From Homarus americanus (lineage: Eukaryota > Arthropoda > Malacostraca > Decapoda > Nephropidae): 64,000 nucleotides of DNA. The stretch spans positions 2,726,724 through 2,790,723 of the forward strand of contig NW_024732415.1 in assembly GCF_018991925.1 (NCBI RefSeq). The letters are read 5' to 3'. The notes beneath the pieces are model-generated. The model worked only from the letters and a program-made list of their open reading frames with translations. It was not told the DNA's origin and did not search any database. Made by a program: the position numbers and the translations under genes. Shown piece after piece: positions 1 through 10,989 of the stretch. The stretch's first letter is position 1. Each line of letters starts with the position of its first letter.

Positions 1-400
1 TGTCCTCCCTGTCATTGTGTCCTCCTGTCATTGTGTCATTGTGTCCTCCCTGTCCTCCCTGTCATTGTGTCCCCCTGTCATTGTGTTCTCCCTGTCATTG
101 TGTCATTGTGTTCTCCCTGTCATTGTGTCCTCCTGTCATTGTGTCCTCCCTGTCATTGTGTCCTCCCCTTTGTCCCCCCTGTCATTGTGTCCTCCTGTCA
201 TTGTGTCCTCCTGTCAGGTTCTCCCTGTCATTGTGTCCTCCCTGTCATTGTGTTCCTCCTGTCATTGTGTCCTCCTGTCATTGTGTTCTCCTGTCATTGT
301 GTCCTCCTGTCATTGTGTTCTCCTGTCATTGTGTCTCCTCCCTGTTTGTGTCCTCCTGTCATTGTGTCCTCCCTGTCATTGTGTCCTCCTGTTATTTGCG
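1..400. repeat. Pyrimidine-rich minisatellite, about 13-16 bp unit
   Basis: Tandem units built on CTGTCATTGTGTCCTC with CCT/TTC length variants run from the window edge to about 400. All three forward frames stay open for long stretches because stop codons are absent from the unit, so the apparent proteins here are artefacts. The array starts outside the window. Confidence 0.92.
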
Positions 401-504
401 TTTGTTATTAGTTTTACTTGTTATCATCACCTTCCCCACCACCTGTCCTTGGCTGCAGTCATAAACAGACATTCTTCACAACATTTCAGCAAAGGCTCGT
501 TTAA

Positions 505-730
505 CAGTGGCCTCCTCCTCCCTCCTCCCTCCTCCCATCTCCTCCCTCCTCCCCTCCTCCCTCTCCTCTCCCATCTCCTCCCTCCCTCCTCCTCTCTCTC
601 CTCTGCCATTCCTTCCAATCTTTTTCTCATCTCCTCCCATCCTCATCCCAATCTCCTTCTCTCCCTTTCTCCTTCCTCTTTCCTCACCTCCCCCTAATCT
701 TTCATTTCCTTCTCTCCCCTCCCCCCCTTC
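505..730. repeat. CTCC-rich polypyrimidine tract
   Basis: An almost uninterrupted C/T run made of CCTCCTCCCTCC-like words. One strand is nearly pure pyrimidine, a composition that can form triplex (H-DNA) structures; that is inference. The bases between 401 and 504 are unremarkable. Confidence 0.85.
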
Positions 731-805
731 AGTTTGTTTACATGCGTTCTGATGTTGGACGTCGATCGGGAAATCCCTAGGTAGAGACTCAAGAATCCGT
801 CTCTA

Positions 806-1012
806 GTAGCTCACGTAACAAGAGCCGTCCCAAGTAATTCACGTAACAAGAGCCGTCCCAAGTAGCTCAGGTAACAAGAGCCGTCCCAAGTAGCTCAGGT
901 AACAAGAGCCGTTCCAAGTAGCTCACGTAACAAGAGCCGTCCCAAGTAGCTCACGTAACAAGAGCCGTCCCAAGTAGCTCTGGTAACAAGAGCTGTCCCA
1001 AGTAGCTCTAAA
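806..1012. repeat. 28-bp tandem repeat, about 7.5 copies
   Basis: Regular 28-bp units on the pattern TAGCTCACGTAACAAGAGCC followed by GTCCCAAG. Single-base differences mark individual copies (CACGTAA, CAGGTAA, CTGGTAA). Each unit carries an ACGTAA or AGGTAA core. No coding potential is apparent. Confidence 0.95.
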
Positions 1013-1117
1013 CGGTTAAGTCATTATTCATTATGGTTCTAAATCTAAAGTAACTTACACAACAGTAGGAGTTTCAAAAACAATCCCAAACGATCGTGTG
1101 ACCTTGAATTGCAAACA

Positions 1118-1294
1118 GTGACCATGTTGGGTCTGCCGCCCACAAACCGGAAGCACGGATGACGTCATACATCGCGAATTGCACCCCGTCATCCACATAC
1201 CGGAAACACGAGTGATGTGTCATCTAGTTGACGCTTCCCAGTCAGTTACAAACAAAATACACAAATAATGTCCCGGAAATTCCATGTTCGTCAG
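1118..1294 (+). promoter_or_regulatory. Candidate promoter and 9-codon first exon
   Basis: A short CpG-bearing island sits between two repeat blocks. It holds two ETS-like CCGGAAR sites near 1148 and 1200 and a full CRE-like TGACGTCA near 1161. An ATG at 1268 begins nine codons reading MSRKFHVRQ and ends at a possible splice donor (CAG then GTCAGT at 1295). The combination resembles a TATA-less promoter with a tiny first coding exon. No downstream exon was found inside the window, so this may equally be chance, or a promoter for a gene to the left on the other strand. Confidence 0.2.
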
Positions 1295-1524
1295 GTCAGT
1301 AGAACGTGTATTGTAGTACATACATGATCACCTTTTCCGAAATCCCTTACGTAGGAAGAAATTAACACACTTAAATGGAATGTTGTTTCCCCACTGTGAC
1401 TTCGTATTATACAACGGTCAGGAATCACGGTGAATATCCCACTAGCAATTTCCTACTTAAAAAAAAAACCCGGTGTTAGAATAATCCAGTGGGCAAAACC
1501 CCATCAGTCTATGCCAGAGGCTAC

Positions 1525-4500
1525 TGGTACCGTAGGAGTACTAGGACAGGTGTGGGTGTAGGAGTACTAGGACAGGTGAGGGTGTAGGAGTACTAGGATA
1601 GGTGTGGGTGGGGGAGTACTAGGATAGGTGGGGTGGAGTACTAGGATAGGTGTGGGTGTAGGAGTACTAGGACAGGTGAGGGTGTAGGAGCACTAGGACA
1701 GGAGGTGGGAGTACTAGGATAGGTGTGGGTGTGTAGGAGCACAGGACAGGTGTGGGTGTAGGAGTACTAGGATAGGTGTGTGGGTGTAGGGAGTACTAGG
1801 ATAGGTGGGGTGTGTAGGAGTACTAGGATAGGTGTGGGGTGTAGGAGTACTAGGACAGGTGTGGGGTAGGAGACAGGACAGGTGAGGGTGTAGGGAGTAC
1901 TAGGTCAGGTGTGTGTAGGAGTACTAGGACAGGTGTGGGTGTAGGAGTACTAGGATAGGTGTGGGTGTAGGAGTACTAGGACAGGTGGAGGGTGTAGGAG
2001 TACTAGGATAGGTGTGGGTGTAGGAGTACTAGGTCAGGGTGTGGGTGTAGGAGTACTAGGTCAGGTGTGGGTGTAGGAGTACTAGGATAGGTGGGGTGTA
2101 GGAGGCTAGGTCAGGTGTGGGGTGTAGGAGTACTAGGACAGGTGTGTGTAGGAGCACTAGGACAGGTGTGGGGTGTGTAGGAGTACTAGGTCAGGTGTGG
2201 GTGTAGGAGTACTAGGATAGGTGTGGGGTGTAGGAGTACTAGGATAGGTGGGGTGTAGAGTACTAGGTCAGGTGTGGGTGTAGAGTACTAGGATAGGTGT
2301 GGGTGTAGGAGTACTAGGTCAGGTGTGGGTGTAGGGAGTACAGGATAGGTGTGTGTAGGAGTACTAGGATAGGTGGGGTGTAGGGAGTACTAGGTCAGGT
2401 GTGGGTGTAGGGAGTACTAGGACAGGTGTGTGTAGGAGCACTAGGGACAGGTGTGGGGTGTAGGAGTACTAGGACAGTGTGGGTGTAGGAGTACTAGGTC
2501 AGGGTGTGTGTAGGAGTACTAGGATAGGTGTGTGTAGGAGTACTAGGATAGGTGTGGGTGTAGGAGCACAGGATAGGTGTGGGGTGTAGGAGTACTAGGT
2601 CAGGTGTGGGTGTAGGAGTACAGGACAGGGGTGTGGGAGCACTAGGACAGGTGTGTGTAGGGAGTACTAGGACAGGTGTGGGGTAGGGAGTACTAGGTCA
2701 GGTGTGTGGGTGTAGGAGCACAGGATAGGTGTGTGTAGGAGTACTAGGTCAGGTGTGTGGGTGTAGGAGTACTAGGATAGGTGTGTAGGAGTACTAGGAT
2801 AGGTGTGGGTGTAGGAGTACTAGGCTGGGTGTGGGGTGTAGGAGTACTAGGACAGGTGTGGGTGTAGGAGTACTAGGTCAGGTGTGTGGGGTGTAGAGTA
2901 CTAGGATAGGTGGGGTGTAGGAGTACTAGGATAGGTGTGTGTAGGAGCACTAGGTCAGGTGTGTGTAGGAGCATAGGACAGGTGTGTGTAGGAGTACTAG
3001 GATAGGTGTGGGTGTAGGAGTACTAGGTCAGGTGTGGGTGTAGGAGTACTAGGATAGGTGTGGGTGTAGGAGTACTAGGTCAGGTGTGGGTGTAGGAGTA
3101 CTAGGATAGGTGTGTAGGAGTACTAGGTCAGGTGTGGGTGTAGGAGTACTAGGATAGGTGTGGGGTGTAGGAGCATGAGACAGGTGGGTGTAGGAGTACA
3201 GGATAGGGTGTGTGTGGAGTACTAGGATAGGTGGGTGTAGGAGTACTAGGATAGGTGTGGGGTGTAGGAGTACTAGGCTGTGTGTGTGTAGAGTACTAGG
3301 ATAGGTGTGGGTGTGGAGTACTAGGATAGGTGTGGGGAGTACTAGGTCAGGTGTGTAGGAGTACTAGGACAGGTGTGTGTGGGAGCACTAGGGACAGGTG
3401 TGTGTAGGAGTACTAGGTCAGGTGTGGGTGTAGGGAGCATAGGATAGGTGTGGGTGTAGGAGTACTAGTTAGGTGGGGTGTAGGAGTACTCAGGGTCGGT
3501 GTAGGAGTACTAGGACAGGTGTGGGTGTGGGAGTACTAGGATAGGTGAGGTGTAGGAGTACTAGGATAGGTGTGTGTAGGAGTACTAGGTCAGGGTGGGT
3601 GTAGGAGTACTAGGTCAGGTGTGTGTAGGAGTACTAGGACAGGTGTGGGTGTAGGAGTACTAGGTCAGGTGTGGGTGTAGGAGTACAGTCAGTGTGTGTA
3701 GGAGTACTGGGACAGGTGTGTAGGAGTACAGGATAGGTGTGTGTAGGAGTACTAGGTCAGGTGTGTGGGTGTAGGAGTACTAGGACAGGTAGGTGTAGGA
3801 GTACTAGGATAGGTGTGGGTGTAGGGAGTACTAGGATAGGTGTGTAGGAGTACTAGGATAGGTGTGGGTGTGGGAGTACTAGGTCAGGTGTGGGTGTAGG
3901 AGTACTAGGTCAGGTGTGTGGAGTAGTCAGGTGTGGGGTGGAGTATCAGGGTGTGGGTGTAGGAGTACTAGGATAGGTGTGTGTAGGAGTACTAGGATAG
4001 GTGTGGGTGTAGGAGTACTAGGATAGGTGTGGGGTGTAGGAGTACTGAGGACAGGTGTGGGTGTAGGAGTACTAGGATAGGTGTGGGTGTAGGAGTACTA
4101 GGATAGGTGTGTGTAGGAGTACTAGGTCAGGTGTGTGGGTGTAGGAGTACTAGGACAGTGTGGGTGTAGGAGTACTAGGATAGGTGTGGGTGTGGGAGTA
4201 CTAGGATAGGTGTGGGTGTAGGAGTACTAGGATAGGGGTGTGGGAGTACTAGGATAGGTGGGGGTGTGGAGTACTAGGATAGGTGGGTGTAGGAGCACAG
4301 GTCAGGTGTGGGTGTAGGAGTACTAGTGGGGTGTAGGAGCATAGGTCAGGTGGGGTGTGAGTACTGGGACAGGTGTGGGTGTAGGAGTACTAGGATGGTG
4401 TGGGTGTAGGAGTACTAGGATGGGTGTGGTGTGGGAGTACTAGGATAGGTGTGGGTGTAGGGTACTAGGATAGGTGTGGGTGTAGGAGTACTAGGTCAGG

Positions 4501-5575
4501 TGTGGGTGTGGGAGTACTAGGACAGGTGTGGGTGTAGGAGTACTAGGATAGGTGTGGGTGTGGAGTACTAGGATAGGTGTGGGTGTGGGTACTAGGTCAG
4601 GTGTGGGTGTAGGAGTGGGACAGGGTGTGGGTGTGGGAGTACTAGGTCAGGTGTGGTGTAGGTACTAGGATAGGTGTGGGTGTAGGAGTACTAGGTCAGG
4701 GTGTGGTGTGGGAGTACTAGGATAGGTGTGGTGTGGGGTACGGGGACAGGTGTGGGTGTGGAGTGCTAGGATAGGTGTGGGTGTAGGAGTGCTAGGATGG
4801 GTGTGGGTGTGGGGTACTAGGTCAGGTGTGGGTGTGGGAGTACTAGGATAGGTGTGGGTGTGGGGTACTAGGTCAGGTGTGGGTGTAGGAGTACTAGGAT
4901 AGGTGTGTGGGTGTGGAGTACAGGGACAGGTGTGGGTGTAGGAGTACTAGGATGGGTGTGGGTGTGGGGTACTAGGACAGGTGTGGGTGTGGGGTACTGG
5001 GTCAGGTGTGTGGGTGGGGTACTAGGTCAGGTGTGGGTGTGGGAGTACTAGGATATGTGTGGTGTGGGAGTACTAGGATAGGTGTGGGTGTGGGGTACTA
5101 GGTCAGGTGTGGGTGTAGGGAGTACTAGGACAGGTGTGTGGGTGTGGGAGTACTAGGTCAGGTGTGGGTGTAGGAGTACTAGGACAGGTGTGGGGTGTGG
5201 GAGTACTAGGTCAGGTGTGGGTGTGGAGTACTAGGACAGGTGTGGGTGTGGGAGTACTAGGTCAGGTGTGGGTGTGGTACTAGGTCAGGTGTGGGTGTGG
5301 GAGTACTAGGACAGGTGTGGTGTAGGAGTACTAGGTCAGGTGTGGGTGTGGGAGTACTAGGACAGGTGTGGGTGTGGGAGTACTAGGTCAGGTGTGGGTG
5401 TGGGAGTACTAGGACAGGTGTGGGTGTAGGGTACTAGGTCAGGTGTGGGTGTAGGAGTACTAGGACAGGTGTGGGTGTAGGAGTACTAGGTCAGGTGTGG
5501 GTGTAGGAGTACTAGGTCAGGTGTGGGTGTAGGAGTACTAGGACAGGTGTGGGTGTAGGAGTACTAGGTCAGGTG
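1525..5575. repeat. 4-kb G-rich minisatellite, about 24-bp unit
   Basis: Roughly 160-170 tandem copies of GGTGTGGGTGTAGGAGTACT followed by AGGW(C/T)A. Three main variants differ at one spot (AGGACA, AGGATA, AGGTCA). Nearly every unit contains the palindrome AGTACT. Many units between 1600 and 4900 have small G-run or deletion differences. The last 500 bases are much more homogeneous. The plus strand is G-rich with GGG runs. No genes lie within it. Confidence 0.96.
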
Positions 5576-5643
5576 TGGTAGAAACATGTTAAGGCTAATG
5601 TTGTAGTAGAGACACAAAGAAACAGAAATACAAAATGAAAGCA

Positions 5644-5678
<35 letters not shown>

Positions 5679-6325
5679 CAACTCTCTGCCACCAATCAGG
5701 CGAGTGTTGTGTCTGGACCACACTTACACACACACACACACATACACAATTCTGATTAGTATCATGCTGCTTCAATGTTCTCGTGTGAGAGTAGAGCTCT
5801 GGGCTTCACAGTTTCAACAGCATCCGCCCCAGCTTTTAATAAATATCCCGACCACCTTAACAAATAACATCCGGCCGTGTCATTGTATCGTTATCATGCC
5901 CTCACTCACATACTATAACCAACACTGTTTTTAAAATGAATTTTATGAGTGACGTTTGGCCAGGAGGATCATTATATCGCCAAATGCTTAACTGAATTTA
6001 GTTTCGTCATATAACATGAATTCGTAAACATACGATGACAACAGTAGTATTGGTAGTAATTCATGTTTATTTCTGAGAATTGTGTACATATACCACTTGG
6101 CCTCTTTACTACCCTGTGAAATGAGAGAGGGGGGTCACGTAAGATCTGAGATACAGGCAGTACTATATTGTTTGCGAGCAGATCATAAGGTGAAAGTATT
6201 ACACATAAAAGGAATTAACGATCGAAAGGTCATTGGGATTGTGTGGAAATTTAACCTGATGAAGTAATCTGACTCAAAAACAAACTGAACTAACAACAAC
6301 GAAAAGATCATAGTTTAACTTAAAA
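5576..6325. other. No gene seen; small microsatellites
   Basis: Contains a (GA)n run at about 5647-5678 and a (CA)n run at about 5726-5742. Short open frames here translate to low-complexity peptide. Nothing in the rest resembles a known domain or RNA. Confidence 0.5.
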
Positions 6326-6329
6326 GAAT

Positions 6330-6380
6330 TAATTCAAGATCAGACTTGACCAACACTGGCGCAGGTTCAGATATATCTAG
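6330..6380 (+). mobile_element. LINE C-terminus scrap
   Basis: The plus-strand frame reads LDQHWRRFRYI then stop. It matches the end of the CR1-like LINE ORF2 seen at 33930-34230 (minus), where the equivalent residues are KHWSRFRYI. The fragment is too short to classify alone. It lies just upstream of a larger LINE remnant in the same orientation. Confidence 0.4.
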
Positions 6381-6599
6381 ACTTGCCAACAGTGCTTAAC
6401 ATATCCGACATAGCCAGTACAGCTTGTGCATGCCCAGTTTATCCAGGAAGAGTTTGTTGGGTGGGAGTCTAAATGCCAGGGTAGATTAATTCCATCTCTC
6501 GCCTTAGGCAAGACCCGAGTTTGTTAGGCTCGCTGTAAACAAATCAACTCTCTCATTTGTATTTCCTCCCACAAGCCTCCAACTGTCTCAGGTATCATA

Positions 6600-7655
6600 G
6601 CCAGTAAAATAAACTATTTGATCGATAAATATGTACTTAAGACCAAACACAGTGCCTCCAGGAATACAAGGAGACCGTTACACATGAACCGTGCGGCGGT
6701 CGACAAAGTTAAGAAAAAATCTCAGAAATTGAAGACGTGGATTAGGAGAAATGATGAGCAGGACAGGAGGATGTGTGCCAGATCTAGGATCCAAGCAAAG
6801 TCAGAGTATAGAAGGGCTGAAAAAGAGTTCTAGAGGCGCAATGCGAGCGAGGTCAAGTCAAGTCCAACATCTTTTTACCGCTACGCAAAATCGAAATTAA
6901 AAATGCGAGTAGGGGTATCGGACCTGAAGCTTGAAGATTGTAGTTACGCAGATTCAGACCAGGATAAGATGGAGGAGTGGAACAAATTATTTTCCTCGTT
7001 GTTCACAAGAGAAGATACGAACTATCTTCCTGACAGGACGCACCTGGGTCGCACGAACAGTAAGTAGGCGTATCACATGTCCCAGCAAGACGAAGAGACT
7101 GCATTAATAGAGACTGAATGTGAAAAGGACCTGGGTGTGTATGTTGACAATGAACTTAAGTTCTTCGGCCATTGCGAGAAGAAGGTGAATTAGGCAACGA
7201 ATCTAGTAGGTCTTATAAGAAGGTCGTCCCTCGTAATGATCTTCAAGAGTGAGGTGCTTCCCGTCTGGAGTACTGTCAACCAGTCTGGTCCCCGAGATAT
7301 GCTAGAGACTGTCAGTTCATTGAAAATGGCCAAAGGAGGGCTAGGCAACTGCCTAGCTTATACTATAAACGGGCAAGGGGTGATTTAATTGAAGTTTATA
7401 AACATGTCAGAGAGCACTACTCAGTCGAGTGTCCATACCTGGAGCTGGCGGACGCCCGCCCAACAAGGGGTCAGAGCTCAAGATTGAAGAAGCCGCAAGT
7501 CCAGAAAATTGGTGGGGGGTAGGGGGGGGGGATCTTTTTCGGAGTGGGAATTGTGATCTCTTGGAACTATCTGCCAGAGAGTGTTGTGAAGGCACCAAGT
7601 GTGAGCTCTTTCAAGACCAAGCTTGGCCAACACTGGGGAAGAGGATAAAAGTAAA
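6600..7655 (+). mobile_element. CR1/jockey-like LINE remnant, internally deleted
   Basis: A decayed ORF2. The first block (about 6600-7050) is the lysine/arginine-rich linker between endonuclease and reverse transcriptase, with recognisable words such as FYRYAKSKLK and MEEWNKLFSSLF. The sequence then jumps straight to the post-RT region near 7110 (CEKDLGVYVDNELKF), so the reverse-transcriptase core is deleted. The end (about 7380-7640) has the usual C-terminal signature, GDLIEVYKHV followed by WNYLPESVVKAPSVSSFK. Several stops and frameshifts are present. A dead copy. Confidence 0.72.
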
Positions 7656-7924
7656 AGTTAAGCTACCGCATTACCACAAGGCAAATGAAGCACAGTGGCA
7701 GTACAGTAATGGCTTAAACTGATTTGTTTTTCCTCAATATGTGTATACTTCTTGGCTGTGACTTCTCAAATACAAATATTTAATTTACAAGTACAGCTAC
7801 AGCAACACGAAAATCTGTATTTAAAATAGGTTATTTTATTGTAGTGATTTATTATTATTTTTTATTGAACAGAGATGGTCGTGATCCGTGTTGGCCGACA
7901 TCTGCAGTGTTCAGTCGTTATTTG

Positions 7925-8032
7925 TATTTTATATTTTTTTTTACAGGGATTAGCACCACCCGGGCACAGGTCATTGACCCACATCGGGGCCTGGGGGGCG
8001 AAAATGTGTTAGTAGTAGTAGTAGTAGTAGTA

Positions 8033-8070
<38 letters not shown>

Positions 8071-8120
8071 TAAAAAAATCAATAAATTTTATAAAAATAC
8101 AAAAATAAAAATAATTATAA

Positions 8121-8156
<36 letters not shown>

Positions 8157-8330
8157 CAAATACAAAAATGAAAAAAAAGATCATTAGTGAGAAACGATAT
8201 ATGTATGTTATGTTGTCATGTGAGAGAAACAATTGAGACCCTGCAATTGTGTGTAAATGAGGCAGAAAGTCTACCATTAGACAATACATTATGCTTCAAT
8301 ATCTTCCCAGGTGGTAGTACCCCCGTTTGA
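7925..8330 (-). mobile_element. A-tailed interspersed element with internal (ATT)n, copy A
   Basis: On the minus strand the order is: a head with CACACAATTGCAGGGTCTCA, then TCGTTTCTCACTAATGAT, a long (ATT)n tract, the block GGCCCCGATGTGGGTCAATG, a GTGCCCGGGTGG block, and an A-rich tail. The same order recurs at 17765 and 26790 on the plus strand, and a 3' scrap occurs at 53331. The A tail suggests a retroposed, SINE-like element. I see no clear polymerase III boxes. The trinucleotide tract differs in length between copies. Confidence 0.7.
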
Positions 8331-8504
8331 TAGCGGCCTACTACCTACTGATTGATATAACTACCTTCGTGATGTATTTTCTGAAATATGTACTTATTAA
8401 AAAAAAGGGGGGGGGGGGTCAACAGTGTGAGGCACCTAAAGGGCCTCCACGTGTCTAAATTCAGCCCTGGTTATGACTGACTACTCGTTGCCTGCTTCAC
8501 GGGT

Positions 8505-8765
8505 CACTCAGTTGAGGCTGTCTGCATCACCTGTTCTCCTAGGCTAAGTTGCCACTGCACTAGTTACCCAGACAATACTACCAGATCACTTGGACACTCA
8601 TTCTAAGTTACAACACTGGTCACTTAGGTTATGCTACAGTGCCATGTTTCCCTGCCACATCAGTCACTCAGGCTAGGCTACCTTTTTGCCTGGTGTCTCT
8701 CGAGCTGGTCATTCAGACTAGGCCACCACTTTCACTTGGCTGCCACTTCCCGGTCACTCAGCATT
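8505..8765. repeat. Degenerate ~45-bp tandem repeat
   Basis: Five to six imperfect units each begin close to GGTCACTCAGGCTAGGCTAC. Divergence is high, so this is an old array. Confidence 0.5.
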
Positions 8766-9574
8766 GTCTTTGGATGTGCTGAATCAATGTAAATTAGTAT
8801 GAAAATCTTACTGAATAAATATCTACCTATCACCTTTTGAGTGAAGAAACATGACGGACGTATATATGGGTTTAAGGTATTTGAAGAAGATATCTGCACG
8901 GAATACTCTACTTGTCTAATATATGGAGTTAACTAGAACACTGAAGATGACGTAGTGTAAAGTATCGAATTTTGGTTACGTTAGTAGAACAAGACTAGAT
9001 GTCACTAGAATAGTTTGTTATGGCTTGATGGTAACATTGAAATTTAAATGGCTTGTAGTAAATATCACTTATGGTCTCATTGACATTGAAGAAAACATTC
9101 CCTCATAAGTGTCCTGGGATAACCCATTATGTTACTGTAACATCCACAAATATTACATGTGTAGACTTTTACATTCGTTAATGTAAACTTTTGGAGAAGG
9201 GCGACTACTTAATTATTGCTGTCAAAATTTAATAATGTATTAAAATCTGATGCATCAGATTACAAGAACAATAAATATAATTTCAATTGTGTAGTCTGTC
9301 GTTCCCAAACACTTGCTCAGTTTATCGTACACGTACTTTTAATGTTGTTGATAAGATTGACAATGTTTCTTTAACATGAAATATACGACACATAAGATAA
9401 GTAAACCCGACATTTCCCAGGACGCAATGACGAACCTGAAGTGATAAATGGTAGTGTTTGTTATTAAAGAACATTATTGAGTTCATGTTGCTTCCTATAA
9501 CAGAAAACTCCCTCGTGAATGCTTCCTCTGGTTTGTTTAGGATTTTGTCCTTGCCTCACATCCCGTGGGGGAAT
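8766..9574. other. No recognisable feature
   Basis: AT-rich anonymous sequence. No open frame of note, no splice-bounded exon and no repeat shared with the rest of the window was found. Confidence 0.4.
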
Positions 9575-10230
9575 AAACGTCTTTCATTCACTTGTTTACT
9601 CATATATTTTATTTCATGCACTTGTTCACTCATATATTTTACTTTAGGCATTTGTTTAATAATTTTATTACTGCAGGCATTCGTTTTCTCATCTTTTAGT
9701 TCAGGCATTTGTTTACTCATATCATGACTTCAGGCATTTGTTAACTCATATTTTTTACTTCAGGAATTTCCTTTGTGACTTATATTTCATGCACTTGTTA
9801 ACTTGTATTTTTTGCTTCAGGCTCTTATGTGCATGTAACTTCAGCTACTTACCCGGTAGTTATAAATCTTCTTCATTTACCTGTACTTTAAGAATTTGTC
9901 TACTTGTAACTTCTACTTCACATTAAGAACTTGTCTACTTGTAACTTCTACTTCACATATTTATCTTTGTTAATTTTACATCAGATATTTATAAGGGGTT
10001 TATGTACTTACTTACCTACTTGTCACTTTTTCTTCAGGAACGTATCTCCTTATAAGTGTTCATGTACAATACAGGTATTCTTAGTCTTTAATTAAGCAGC
10101 TTATCTATTAATAATGGTTCTTCATACTTATTTACTAGTAATTTTTACCTCAAGCATTTATCTACATAGGCTATATCTAGGTTTTTTCATGCACTTATCT
10201 GCTTGTTACTTTTAGTTCATGCACTTAAAT
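9575..10230. repeat. Degenerate 30-45 bp tandem repeat
   Basis: Repeats of a T-rich unit with the core TTCAGGCATTTGTTTACTCA; later copies are increasingly diverged (GCACTTGTTAACT, AGAACTTGTCTACTTG). The short open frames here are products of this repeat. Confidence 0.62.
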
Positions 10231-10379
10231 ACTGTACTTACAGCATTGGATTCTACTTCTCTTCTTCATTATTCACATTTTCCTACTCCCTCAATTTTAT
10301 TCTTCACATATTATAATGTCATCATCATTCTCACATGTATTACCATCATCGTTTTTGGCTGTTTTTCACACTTGCATGG

Positions 10380-10880
10380 GTTAGCTGCGATCACCTGGTG
10401 GCAGCTCTCCATGGTATGTGCTCTCTTGCAGACTCTCTTGTCAGGTTATAAAATTTTTAATGTCATCTTGTAACCTCACCCCATGTTATTCTCAGCCTTA
10501 CTCTAGGTCCCTTCCCCTCCACGTTGAGACTCATGTACCTCTTAATCCAATTGGTCTCATCCATTCTTTTCACATGCCCAGATCATCTCAGCCTGTGTCT
10601 ACACAAAATTTTTCCAATGCTTACCATTCTCATTTCAGCTCACTTAAACTTGCATGTCATCCTCTTTAACTGACCATGTTTCACTGCTAAACAACATCAC
10701 ACAAATCACACCAGTTGTATACACCCTTCCTTTATGTGAAGGGACAGTGACCGAAAGTCCCCTTGCCATCAATAAAGGCAGCAAGTCCCTAAACTTCCTC
10801 CAGCCACATCAGCTTCTTACAACTGAGCTGGTTTCAGCACCACTTTTCCTTCATCATTCACAGTTGCTACATCTTATGTA
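10380..10880 (-). mobile_element. LINE ORF2 C-terminal fragment
   Basis: Reading the minus strand from about 10880 down gives, across several frameshifts, the classic post-RT region of a non-LTR retrotransposon. The words are KFRDLLPLLMARGLSV, then SSETWSVKEDD, then GHVKRMDETNWIKRYMSLN and PRVRLRITW. It is a different lineage from the CR1-like copies elsewhere in the window. Stops show that it is inactive. Confidence 0.66.
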
Positions 10881-10989
10881 TTCTGGTGGATTTTTGGTCA
10901 GTTGTGTAACAGGATCATATTGTGTTCATTAGGGACCATCTAAAATAATCCTCAAAGGATCCACATTGTTTTCACAAATTCTTTTGAAA

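Noticed and set aside
806..1012. CRISPR-like regular repeats
   Set aside because: The units are directly adjacent without unique spacers, and the genome is eukaryotic: an ordinary tandem repeat.
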